Of a stretch of 64,000 nt of DNA, positions 51,364-60,807 are shown piece by piece. How positions within the stretch are numbered: position 1 is the first letter of the stretch; each line of letters begins with the position of its first letter. Where the stretch lies: assembly GCF_000190755.2 (NCBI RefSeq), contig NZ_JH109152.1, positions 2,047,837 through 2,111,836 on the forward strand, read 5' to 3'. The translations under genes and the position numbers were made by a program. The notes under the pieces were generated by a model. It was not told the DNA's origin. It did no database searches and saw nothing but the letters and a program-made list of their open reading frames with translations. The DNA is from Methylobacter tundripaludum SV96 (GTDB taxonomy: Bacteria > Pseudomonadota > Gammaproteobacteria > Methylococcales > Methylomonadaceae).

Positions 51364-52682
51364 CTACTTACGTGTTATCCTCGTTGAGCGCACGGGCGAG
51401 GGAGACTGGCTCAACAAGATTGTGGGAACCGGAACGACAAAGGCTCAGGTCAATGCGACCCATGCACCTAACTTGCCATTGGCGACCATTTCCGATTCCT
51501 GGCCAATCTTCGAGTTCGTTCTGAATAAGGTGAAAAAGCCGGTGCCTGACAAAGCGGAAACACTGGCTACCTTCGGCGCGATCGACCCCGAGCGCCGACC
51601 GCTGTTCGCCTATTTTATGGCTGATGCCATTGCCGCCGGCCATGACGTACGCCATTTCGATGCTGCTCGCCTGCTAGATCAGGTCATCGAGCGCGGACGC
51701 GAAGCATATTGGAAGCCGGTCGGAGCGACAGCCAAGGAGGAACGGCTGCTCGCCTTAGCGACAATGGCGGGAGGCCTACCGGTCAGCTCGGTGAAGGGCA
51801 TGAAGGAGGAGTTACTGTCCTCTTGGAATGTTGACTTCCATCCAAAGGTGTTTCTGGCGATGACAGGTCGGGAGTCGGGGGAGAGTGTCTCGCCCCTAGA
51901 GCCAGACATCGTCGGCGAGCATTTCGCGCTGGCATGCCTTGCGCAAACTAATCTCTCCAATGAAGACCGCTCCCGCCTCTGTGGATTGGCATGGCAGCTC
52001 GGCTCGCATAGCATGGCGCAATTCATATTGCGCGCTCATCGCGATCTGCCGACCCACCCTATGTTAAATTGGGTGCGAAAATTACCGACATCCGAGGGTC
52101 TGCCACAGTTCTTCTGGGCAGTGGCCGCCGTCAATCTGATGGTTGATCTTGGATCCAGCGATCCGGACGCGGCGCGAGCCTTGCTGGATGACCTACGCCG
52201 CGTGGCAACCGCGCGTGACGAGCCTACCGTCTGGCGGGAATGGGCCAAGGCCGCTCATAATCTGATGCTTGGCCTTCAATCACGCGATCCTGACGCGGGG
52301 CGGGCCTTGCTGAACGACATACGCAGCATGGCGACCGTGCGTGATGAGATCGCTTTGTGGGAGCTATGGAGCAAGGCCGCCGCCAATCTGATGTTTGAGC
52401 TTCAGTCATGCGATCAGGATGCGGCGCAGGCCTTGGCTGCGGAGGTTCTCTTGCTTCCCCCAGAGATTCTTTCGCAGCTCGGAATACCCGCATCAGAAAA
52501 AAACCATTGAAATACAAACGCGGTAAGATGCAATTCGTCGGGTGTAATAGATGTTAGCTGTGTTGCATCGCTGTTATGTTTTGAAAATGGCGCTACGCTT
52601 CTTGGCACCCGGTAACGGTTCAAAAATAAATATCCGATCGTCGGCTTTGGATCGACAGCGGCTTTCGTCAAGTGGTCCATTG

Positions 52683-53537
52683 TTACTTTGTCGGCGGTTC
52701 TTCTTGCCTGTTAGATTGTAGTTGGATGCCAAGGATTTGTGGGATATGAAGCCCGTGTTTTCCAGCTAAAAGTTGGTACTTTAATTCCTGTTCCTCTTCC
52801 AACGAATTTAAAATGCCCAGACCATTAGTGTGATCCACTAAGCGAGTTAGTAAACGGATTCCTTGAAAATAATGCCGATAGTCCATGGCAAAAGTTTGAT
52901 TACCCCAATTGGTTTTTTCAAAGACTTTATCCCTAAAAAGTTCAAAAAATGCTTCTGCTAATCCACGTAAGTAGAATTCCATACCAATTATCAGTAATAT
53001 TTTATATATCTGGCGAACCAGAATTTGGGTTTGGTCTATCTTATCTTTCCGACGCGATTTATGCCAGTACAGCAACAATGCAGTAAGACTGTCCAGATTA
53101 CCTAACCTAACAAGTTGTCGACAAAGCGTTAAAGAAAAGGATTGAAGTAGCTGCGGAGTTGGACGAGTTGATCTGAAAACGATTTCCATAACCTCTTGGT
53201 CCAGTTTTTTAAACCACTCGTCAATATTGCCCAGGGCTTTTTCTTCAAATCCGAGCACTTTCCAAAGTGGATGATCAAGTTCTTTAGCGGAACCAGCGAC
53301 TTCTTTCTCTACTTTGTTTATCAAGCTAGGCCTTGGCGTATTTTTGCCTAATTTATAACGAGCCCATTTACCAGGAGGATCCTTTTCCATGAAATCAGGA
53401 TCTTCTTGTGACCAAAAATGAAGTTCCAGCCGTTTAGCCGTAGAGCAGCCCATTTGACTTCGTACCCCTTCATACCAAAAGCGTACGCGGAGGACATCAA
53501 TGGGATCTCTAATTCTTTTTGATCGGTAGGAGGGCAT
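52683..53537 (-). CDS. Protein of unknown function, TnB cargo
   Basis: 284 residues, ATG 53537. No domain recognised. Basic N-terminus with KRIRDPIDVLRVRFWYEG and several aromatic residues; a mostly helical middle with a hydrophobic stretch (QIYKILLIIGMEFYLRGLAE, about 185-205) that could be amphipathic rather than transmembrane; ends with polar residues. Convergent with the STAND gene and divergent from the DNA-binding gene at 53697. Coding is supported by length and normal codon pattern only; a defence function is possible from location. Confidence 0.65.
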   Translation of the reverse strand: MPSYRSKRIRDPIDVLRVRFWYEGVRSQMGCSTAKRLELHFWSQEDPDFMEKDPPGKWARYKLGKNTPRPSLINKVEKEVAGSAKELDHPLWKVLGFEEKALGNIDEWFKKLDQEVMEIVFRSTRPTPQLLQSFSLTLCRQLVRLGNLDSLTALLLYWHKSRRKDKIDQTQILVRQIYKILLIIGMEFYLRGLAEAFFELFRDKVFEKTNWGNQTFAMDYRHYFQGIRLLTRLVDHTNGLGILNSLEEEQELKYQLLAGKHGLHIPQILGIQLQSNRQEEPPTK

Positions 53538-53696
53538 AAGAATTTAGCCTGTATTGATGCTAAAATTAATATTTCGTTCTAAGTTATAGATAAATAAAGA
53601 ATTATAAAATGACTGAAGCCTAAATCGTTCCTTTTCATTTAATAGTTAGTCCAGTGTATGCTTAGCACTATTATTAACGTGACTGTATGTTTCATT

Positions 53697-53978
53697 ATGT
53701 TAACTAACGCTACAGAACCATTAACACAGGAATTACAAGATACCTTAATACGCCTGTATGGGCCATTACTGGCTAGCCGAGACTTATGGAAAGTTTTGGG
53801 GTATGCCAGTCCGGGGGCATTTCGGCAAGCACGATTAAGAAAGCGTGTGCCGGTGACAGAATTCGAAATTAAAGGACGGAGCGGTCACTTCGCTCTCACA
53901 TTAGATGTTGCTCGTTGGCTGGCAGAGCAGCGTTTGTCGATTTCCCAGCTAAATAAACCAGAAGGAGCAAGCAAATGA
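53697..53978 (+). CDS. Small putative DNA-binding protein, TnB
   Basis: 93 residues from ATG 53697 (MLTNATEPLTQEL); a start at 53658 would add a hydrophobic 13-residue leader and is less likely. ASRDLWKVLGYASPGAFRQARLRKRVPV resembles an AlpA/excisionase-type or plasmid-accessory winged helix, followed by WLAEQ. It occupies the place that the Xre gene has in TnA and may regulate tns genes. Confidence 0.65.
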   Translation: MLTNATEPLTQELQDTLIRLYGPLLASRDLWKVLGYASPGAFRQARLRKRVPVTEFEIKGRSGHFALTLDVARWLAEQRLSISQLNKPEGASK

Positions 53979-54023
53979 CCTAAGCAATAGTTCTCTAACA
54001 GAAAACACGGGCTTAGAAAAACA

Positions 54024-54053
54024 AAAAGCCTAGGGCGGCAACCCTAAGCTTTT
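54024..54053. terminator. Stem-loop between the small regulator and tnsA of TnB
   Basis: AAAAGCCTAGGG and CCCTAAGCTTTT pair around CGGCAA with one mismatch and end in T-rich sequence. A terminator or attenuator before tnsA. Confidence 0.5.
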
Positions 54054-54214
54054 ATGAGAGCGTCGAGATTTTTGAAACTCTTCTAGACGATCTCATTGTT
54101 AATCTAAAAATCGCTGGCGTCAAGTCTGCGGCCTGTTTTTGCGAACTTTTTTTCAACGCATTTCACAGGGCGCAGAATTCGTGCGTCCTGTGAATAGGAT
54201 TAACGGAGACAAAT

Positions 54215-54937
54215 ATGTCCTCAAATCTATGGCATGGGCTTTGGCGTGGAGTGACGCCAGCAGGCGATGTGCATTGCCGAGCCAGAAATGTAATCAGTCC
54301 ATCAGGTGGTATTGTTCGTGGCAAATTCCCCAGTCGCAAGAACGGGCGAATGGTGCATCACGAAGGGTTACTTGAATTAGAAGCCATTTACCTTTTCGAG
54401 ACTTCCCCCAAAATCGTTCGGTACCGTGAACAACCCGTCACTATCAACTACCCCGATGATGCAAAGCTGCGGCGTTATACGCCTGATTTCGAGCTGGAAT
54501 TAATCACCGGCAAAATCGTATACATCGAGGTCAAGCCGATTCGTAGCCTCCAACATGACGAAGTGCGGCATAAACTCGATTGTGTAGCTGAGTATATGCG
54601 CCGCTCGGAAACCGCTTTCGTCGTCTTGACCGATCAAGTTATTCGACAAGAACCGCGCTTATCCAATCTTCGCTGGATTTATCATAGATCCTCCCGCGTT
54701 CCACCGACCTCAGAAGCAATCACGGTTGCCATCAATAAATATCGCAACTGCCTTCCGTTATCGATTGCAGTGGCATCAACTTTGATAAATGTCGGGGGCG
54801 TTGACCCCTATAGTCTGTTGTTAGCCGGACAGCTGCGCTGTTCCTTGGAGCAGCCTATTTCTCTTGAAACCCTTATAGATATTGAATTGGAGGTTAACAA
54901 TGGCTGGTTTTGCATTGCACAAGAACATGGTTTTTGA
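54215..54937 (+). CDS. tnsA: TnsA-like endonuclease of TnB
   Basis: 240 residues; ATG 54215 with GGAG upstream. Catalytic set HHEGLLELEAIYLFE (Glu), LRRYTPDFELEL (Asp), IVYIEVKPI (Glu-x-Lys). Clearly homologous to the TnA protein (SPSgGiVRGkFPSrK, REQPvTinYP), but divergent throughout, so the two elements are not recent duplicates. Overlaps tnsB by 38 bp. Confidence 0.93.
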   Translation: MSSNLWHGLWRGVTPAGDVHCRARNVISPSGGIVRGKFPSRKNGRMVHHEGLLELEAIYLFETSPKIVRYREQPVTINYPDDAKLRRYTPDFELELITGKIVYIEVKPIRSLQHDEVRHKLDCVAEYMRRSETAFVVLTDQVIRQEPRLSNLRWIYHRSSRVPPTSEAITVAINKYRNCLPLSIAVASTLINVGGVDPYSLLLAGQLRCSLEQPISLETLIDIELEVNNGWFCIAQEHGF

Positions 54938-56903
54938 TTGGAATGGTGCTGAATATCGAATTGATCGTATCCAACCTAATGGAGAGTTGCTGTTGGAACG
55001 GATAAGTGATGGTCATCTTTCTATTGTAAGTCGAGAGCTACTGCTTGTTGAGTATAGGGAAGGCAAAATTTCAGCGAAAACGGCAGAGCCTTATTCAAAT
55101 AAATCGCTGGTACCAACGTTTTCGCGACCGCTTAATGAATTGTCTGAGGGTATCCGAAAAGCGGTGAACCGTCGAAAACACTATCTTGATATTATCCTCG
55201 AGCATGGCGTTCCGGTTTTTACACCAGACTATTTGAGGCCGTTGATTGAGCTGGCAGCTGCGAAAATTGAGGATATAAATCCACCGGGAGTGATAACAGT
55301 ATATAGATGGTATCGGCGTTTTAAATTAAGTAGCGACCCACGAGCGATTATTCCACGGACTGATCTACGTGGACCCAAGAAACTACGGCAAAATGATTAT
55401 ATTCTCCAACTTGTAGCAGAGGCTCTGGAGGAGGCCTTTAAAGCATCGCCGCAGGCGACATGCCGTAACGTTTACACGCGTTTACTCGGCAAAATTAAGA
55501 TTGAGAATCAGCGAACACTCGGGACTGAGCCAATCAAACCACCGTCATTGCGTACCTTGTATCGATTGATTGCACGTGCGGAGGCTTACGAAACCGTTGT
55601 CTTAAAGGAAGGCAAAGCGGCAGCCGATAGGCGCTTTAGGATTGGCAAAGTCGGTGTAAAAACATCCCGTATCCTTGAGCGGGTCGAGATTGATCATACG
55701 CCTCTTGACCTATTCCTGATTGACGAAAGAACCTGGTTGCCACTTGGTAGGCCAACGTTGACCATCGTGATCGACCATTACAGCCGCATGTTGCTTGGTT
55801 ACTATCTGAGCTTTGACAGCCCCTCTACTGCGGCAGTTATGGGTTCGCTTCGGCATGCAATTTTGCCCAAAAATTCGGCTGCTGCTGTGATGCCAAACTT
55901 AAAAACTGAGAATACCTGGCCTTGTTACGGGCGACCCGAAGTCATGGTGGTCGACAATGGTCTGGAATTTCAAAGTAACGACTTGGAAAGTGTGGCTTAC
56001 GACCTTGGGGTCCGGATTCAGTATTGCCCGAAACATACCCCCCGGTTCAAAGGGGTGGTCGAGCGGTATCTAAAGACTATCAACTATTTCTTTGCCCATC
56101 AGCTGCCAGGTACCAGTTTTGCCAAATTTTACCTGCGCGGCGATTATGACCCGCAGAAGTGCGCGCTCCTGACTTTTGCAGAGTTCAAACATCTCTTTGA
56201 GAAATGGGTTGTTGATGTCTATGCTCAGACCCTCCATCGAGGAATTGGTACCACTCCATGGGCTCGTTGGCACGATGGCATTTCGCATTATGAGCCTGTG
56301 CTTCCTGATGATCTGCAAACTTTACAGCGCCGCATTGGCCTAGTGGCTGAGCGGTCTTTACGTCGCGATGGAATTTTCTTACACGGTATCCGCTACAGCG
56401 GTGATGAGGTTGGTTCCATTCTGCGTGGTTTTGGTGAAGGTGTTAAAGTCCGGATTGTCTATGACCCCGAGGATCTGGGGGAAATCCAAGTTTGGGGTCC
56501 CAATGATGCAGAACCGGTAACGGTTAAGGCGCTCGATTATGAATTTGCTCAGGGGCTGACCGTAAAACAGAACAAATTCATTCGCGAGCAATTGCGTGAG
56601 CAAGGTGCCGCAGATGAAGACCGTGCCGCCCTTGAGCAGGCACGATATGATCTGTCACGTTCTATCGAAGAGTTAATGACTAGCCGAAAACACGTGGCCA
56701 GACGTCGCAGTGCTGCCCTACGCGGAATTAGCAGCAGTAAACCCAGCGGAACAAAAACCAAAAAAGTCAAAAAACCAGATCCCAATGGTGTACTTAACCC
56801 CTCGAAATCAACAAAGTCTTCCAAAACGGAACGGGACGACGATAAGACGGTACCGGACGTAATAAAGTCCTTTCAGTTGAAGCGTAACACGGAGGAGGAT
56901 TGA
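54900..56903 (+). CDS. tnsB: TnsB-like DDE transposase of TnB
   Basis: 667 residues from ATG 54900 behind GGAGG; an in-frame start at 54882 is less likely. Triad in VEIDHTPLDLF, VMVVDNGLEF and FKGVVERYLKTI. Basic, lysine-rich C-terminal tail (TKTKKVKKP), which in this family contacts TnsC. Stop overlaps the tnsC start (TGATG). Confidence 0.95.
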   Translation: MAGFALHKNMVFDWNGAEYRIDRIQPNGELLLERISDGHLSIVSRELLLVEYREGKISAKTAEPYSNKSLVPTFSRPLNELSEGIRKAVNRRKHYLDIILEHGVPVFTPDYLRPLIELAAAKIEDINPPGVITVYRWYRRFKLSSDPRAIIPRTDLRGPKKLRQNDYILQLVAEALEEAFKASPQATCRNVYTRLLGKIKIENQRTLGTEPIKPPSLRTLYRLIARAEAYETVVLKEGKAAADRRFRIGKVGVKTSRILERVEIDHTPLDLFLIDERTWLPLGRPTLTIVIDHYSRMLLGYYLSFDSPSTAAVMGSLRHAILPKNSAAAVMPNLKTENTWPCYGRPEVMVVDNGLEFQSNDLESVAYDLGVRIQYCPKHTPRFKGVVERYLKTINYFFAHQLPGTSFAKFYLRGDYDPQKCALLTFAEFKHLFEKWVVDVYAQTLHRGIGTTPWARWHDGISHYEPVLPDDLQTLQRRIGLVAERSLRRDGIFLHGIRYSGDEVGSILRGFGEGVKVRIVYDPEDLGEIQVWGPNDAEPVTVKALDYEFAQGLTVKQNKFIREQLREQGAADEDRAALEQARYDLSRSIEELMTSRKHVARRRSAALRGISSSKPSGTKTKKVKKPDPNGVLNPSKSTKSSKTERDDDKTVPDVIKSFQLKRNTEED

Positions 56904-57877
56904 TGAACTTCAAAGAGATTTTCGATGCGTTGCAGCGTTTCGACGAGGAATACATTCCATTTCCACCTTTTGTCGCTGCAGTCGATACGGTCAAAGCCAA
57001 CATTGCACTCTTTCGAGAGACGGGGATAGCACATCATTTGCTCGTGCTGGGTGAAAGTGGCACCGGAAAAAGTAGCCTCTGCCGCTGGGTCGAGCAGCAA
57101 TATCCCCGATTTGCATTGCTTGATCGGGATATATTGCCGGTTCTCATTGTGCCGGTTCCGCCTGCCGCAACCATCGCCAGTATGGCATCAGCCATGCTCG
57201 AAAAATTGGGTGACCCGGTGTCGGCCACTGGAACGGCTTCGGCTAAAACGTCGCGTGTTATCACTTTGTGTCGTGCCTGCCGGGTTGAGATGATCTTGTT
57301 CGATGAAGCCCAACATATCCATGACCGAGGGCAGGCTACCACCCATTACATGGTGGGGGACTGGCTCAAATCACTGATTGACCAAACCAGTGTGCCGACA
57401 GTTTTTCTGGGATTGCCACGCCTCGAACAACTTCTACAGGTTAATGAACAATTACGCCGGCGGTTTTCCCGTCGTATTCGTCTGGCGTTGGGTCAGAGCG
57501 ATAAGGACTCGATCCATAGCGAATGCCTCCAGCTTTTCAGATCGCTTGGCTCATGTCTCCCCATTCCGCTTTTGTGCGGTCGTTATGGCTGGGACGAACT
57601 GGGCATGCGCCTTTACTACGCCAGCGATGGTCGGGTAGCCTACATCAAAAAGCTGTTGGCCAGTGCTTTGAGACTTGCTCTTGAAACCGAAACTGGAGAG
57701 ATTGGGCCACCATTGCTGGAACAAGCGTTTACTGATGAAATTTGGTGGGAGGGAGTGGGCAAGCTTAACCCTTTCAACCCGGCATTCGAGTTTCGGCGTC
57801 TGGATCGCGGCAATGAGCCGTTCGAGTGCGGCAGCTTTAATAATATCCGTAAGTACCGGAAGGAGTCGATATGCTGA
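56903..57877 (+). CDS. tnsC: TnsC-like AAA+ regulator of TnB
   Basis: 324 residues from ATG 56903, behind GGAGGAGG. Walker A LGESGTGKSSL (near 51), Walker B MILFDEAQHI (near 134), arginine-rich sensor RRRFSRRIRL. Its stop overlaps the start of tniQ1, so tnsA-tnsB-tnsC-tniQ1-tniQ2 form one translationally coupled operon. Confidence 0.95.
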   Translation: MNFKEIFDALQRFDEEYIPFPPFVAAVDTVKANIALFRETGIAHHLLVLGESGTGKSSLCRWVEQQYPRFALLDRDILPVLIVPVPPAATIASMASAMLEKLGDPVSATGTASAKTSRVITLCRACRVEMILFDEAQHIHDRGQATTHYMVGDWLKSLIDQTSVPTVFLGLPRLEQLLQVNEQLRRRFSRRIRLALGQSDKDSIHSECLQLFRSLGSCLPIPLLCGRYGWDELGMRLYYASDGRVAYIKKLLASALRLALETETGEIGPPLLEQAFTDEIWWEGVGKLNPFNPAFEFRRLDRGNEPFECGSFNNIRKYRKESIC

Positions 57878-58610
57878 CTCCCCATATCAATTTTCCAGTG
57901 CGGCCTTCAATTGAGAAGGGAGAAAGTCTCGCTGGCTATATGTGCCGCTTTTATGGTGCGAACGGGTATTGGGTGCCACGCCCAATACATAAGGTGCTAT
58001 CTGCGTTATATCGCGGGACACCCGAGAAAGCTACAAATGCATTTGATATTGCGCAATCCGTGGTCGGTGACTCAGTCGTACTCGATCGTAGATGGTGGCT
58101 TGATAGTACGCTTATCAAGAGACCTTCCGGTGGGAATCAACGAGCTTGGCTAACACTAATTTACAATCCTGCACGCTTTTGCCCCACCTGTCTGAGTGAA
58201 TATGGTTTTCATTTTGCTTTATGGGAGCTGCCACTGGTGCAGGCATGCCCACTCCACAAGTGCGTTTTGCTCAGTAAGTGTTCGCTGTGTCAGAAAACCC
58301 TATCGTGGTCTAAGATGTCTCCTGCCTGGAGTTGTTGTTGTGGCAAATCTATCGCAACAATGCCAGCGGCATCAGCGAGTCAGAGTGCGGTGACTATCGC
58401 GCAATTATTTGCTGGCTCGGACGACGTTGAGCCGTCGGATAGTTTTCAGGAGCATTTTGGAGAGCCGACTTATGACGGTTATTGTCTGAGCGACGTTTAT
58501 GCAGGTCTTGAATGGGTCAGTGAACTTCGGGATATTTTTTTGATGTTGACTACAAATTTTGGTGAATTATCTTACCGTCGCCGACGACCAACTCGTTGGT
58601 CAGGGCCTAG

Positions 58611-60167
58611 GAGACTGTCGGATTTAGCAGTGCAAAAAGTGTTAAAATAACCCTATCGAAACACCAAATCAAAAAACAAAAATGGCTACCCAATTCATCC
58701 TGATTGATCGCGATACCCCCTACATTCTGCCCCCGTGTGTTCAGGATTATTTGCCTGAAGATCATATGGCCCGTTTTGTTGTCGAGATTGTCGATCAACT
58801 GGATTTACGGACGCTATCAGCCGTCTATGCGGGCAAAGGAAAGCGCCCCTATCATCCGGCGATGCTGTTGGCGTTGCTGTTCTACGGTTACGCGACCGGC
58901 GTATTTTCCAGTCGCAAACTGGAGAAAGCCACTCATGACTCGATGGCCTTTAAATACATCTGCGCCAACGAAAACCCAGATCACGACACCATCAACAGCT
59001 TTCGCAAGCGCTTTGGCAAAGAGATCGAAAGCCTATTTGTCGAGATATTGGTACTTGCACAAACCTTGGGGCTGCTTAAGCTGGGTACGGTGAGCCTGGA
59101 CGGCACCAAGATTAAAGCCAATGCCAGCAAGCATAAAGCCTTGAGCTGGGATTACGCCAATCAACTGGAAGCCCAGTTCAAACAGGAAGTTGAAACCTTG
59201 ATGAAACTGGCTGAAGCCGCCGACAATTCCCCGCTTCCAGAAGACATGGATGTACCCAAGGAACTCAAACGCCGCCAAGACCGTTTAGCAGTGATTGCCA
59301 AAGCCAAACAGGAAATCCAGGCCCGTGCCAAGGCGCGTTACGCGCAAGAAAAGGCCGAGTATGACGAAAAGCAGGCTAAGCGTGAACAACACCTGAGTGA
59401 AACCGGCAAGAAAATGGGCGGCAAAGCCCCCCAAGCGCCTACCGATGCGCCTCAAGGTAAAGATCAAGTCAGCCTGACCGATGAAGAGTCCCGCATCATG
59501 CCGACCCCTAATGGTTTTGAACAAGCCTATAACGCCCAAGCCAGTGTTGATATTGCCACCCACCTGATCGTTGCTCATCACATCACCCAACACACCAACG
59601 ACAAACAAGAAATCGAACCGGCCTTAGCCAAACTGGAACAGCTCCCGGAATGCTTGGGGAGTGTTGACAACCTGTTGGCCGACACCGGCTACTTCAGCCA
59701 AGCCAATGTAAAGGCGTGTGCTGATGCAAAGATAAAACCGTACATCGCCCAAAAGCGGCAAAGCCATAACCAAGCCCTTGACGCCCGGTTTCAGCATCAG
59801 CCGGAAATAGGCGAAAGCACCTTACCGCCGGTTGAGGCCATGACCCATCGCTTAACAACCAAAGCGGGCAAAGCACTCTACGGCAAGCGAAAATCTACTG
59901 TCGAAACCGTGTTTGGCATCATTAAACACGTCCAGGGATTCAGGCAATTCCAGCTTCGAGGCCTGGAATCCGTCCAAAGTGAATGGAATTTAGTCTGTAT
60001 AGGCTGGAATTTAAAAAGAATGCATGTATTAAGAGGGTGAGAGAGGAAAAAGAGCATTGAGCTGCCCATAAAACAGAACTATGGGCATTAAAAATCCCAA
60101 TAAACCACTTTTTTAAATTTTAATCGTGATTAAGTGGGGAGGCTCGCTCTATTAATCCGACAGCCTC
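58611..60167 (+). mobile_element. IS1182-family insertion sequence
   Basis: 1557 bp flanked by 4-bp CTAG duplications (58607-58610, 60168-60171), the palindromic target typical of the family. Inverted ends GAGACTGTCGGATT and GAGGCTGTCGGATT. Confidence 0.93.
58682..60040 (+). CDS. IS1182-family transposase
   Basis: 452 residues. N-terminal DUF772-type domain (DYLPEDHMARFVVEIVDQLDL, YHPAMLLALLFYGYATG), catalytic GTVSLDGTKIKANASK (Asp), LADTGYFSQANV (Asp) and C-terminal GKRKSTVETVFGIIK (Glu). A long charged coiled segment lies between the domains (155-250). Complete. Confidence 0.95.
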   Translation: MATQFILIDRDTPYILPPCVQDYLPEDHMARFVVEIVDQLDLRTLSAVYAGKGKRPYHPAMLLALLFYGYATGVFSSRKLEKATHDSMAFKYICANENPDHDTINSFRKRFGKEIESLFVEILVLAQTLGLLKLGTVSLDGTKIKANASKHKALSWDYANQLEAQFKQEVETLMKLAEAADNSPLPEDMDVPKELKRRQDRLAVIAKAKQEIQARAKARYAQEKAEYDEKQAKREQHLSETGKKMGGKAPQAPTDAPQGKDQVSLTDEESRIMPTPNGFEQAYNAQASVDIATHLIVAHHITQHTNDKQEIEPALAKLEQLPECLGSVDNLLADTGYFSQANVKACADAKIKPYIAQKRQSHNQALDARFQHQPEIGESTLPPVEAMTHRLTTKAGKALYGKRKSTVETVFGIIKHVQGFRQFQLRGLESVQSEWNLVCIGWNLKRMHVLRG

Positions 60168-60807
60168 CTAGCACTTGGGAAGTCAAGCTGCTCGCTGATT
60201 CGCCTGAGCAAGTGGTACATCGCCTATTGCGAGTGCTAATAAAACATTTCAGGTCAAATAAATTTAAGCTGTATTTTGTCCCGGAATCCGCCAACCTGAA
60301 TCGGGCGATATTATTCATCAAGGGGGCGGACAATAGTGTCTTCCAAAATAAAATCCGTATGGCGGTGGAGTATATTCTTGCCGAATACAGGGTGAAACTA
60401 CCTATTTCATCAGTTGTGTTATACAGCCCACGGGTTTCTAGTGAGAGGCGCATCGTATACCTGACGCAGTTCATGAGCTGGTGGGATATGCTTTCCAAGC
60501 GCATAGGCGAACTTGATCCCGACATGCAAAACAATCAGCGAACTACTTTCTCACAATTAATGTTGTTTGACATGCGAGTTCGGGAGATAGTGGATATGTT
60601 CAATCTCTTGCTCGATGCGGCACTCCAGCGAGTTGACGTGGAGGATTTTCGAGCACTTTCATATTGGTGGCGGATACCGGGAGAGTTGCGGGAGCTTAAG
60701 AATCCAAACGAAGTTTTGAGCCGGATTGGTTTACATCTCGCGGTTGTATCGACTTCCGAACTAGCCTTTGTCCATGACCTTATACGACAAGGGCGGCTAG
60801 GTGAGCA

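Larger units (their letters stand above)
50259..51368 (+). mobile_element. IS630-family insertion sequence
   Basis: 1110 bp between two TA dinucleotides (50257-50258 and 51369-51370), the IS630/Tc1 target duplication. Imperfect inverted ends AGTAGTAATGCGAAAGTTAT and AGTAGTTACGCAAAAGTTAT. Removal with one TA restores the host frame ...AAPV-RVILVERT... exactly. Confidence 0.93.
49170..52510 (+). pseudogene. Alpha/beta hydrolase-STAND NTPase gene, disrupted by IS630
   Basis: Reading 49170-50258 joined to 51371-52510 gives one open frame of 742 residues. Residues 1-220 are a lipase-like hydrolase (LFIHGLGGTADSTW, nucleophile IAHSQGGLVARYY near 83). NTPase follows with Walker A HGSGGVGKSRLALEL (near 285) and Walker B TLIVIDYAARD (near 325). 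The C-terminus has at least three helical repeats of about 40 residues (NLMvdLgSsDPDAARALLDD). This is the effector-NTPase-sensor layout of STAND antiphage proteins such as Avs. The IS splits it after Pro-Val in the NTPase. Confidence 0.9.
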
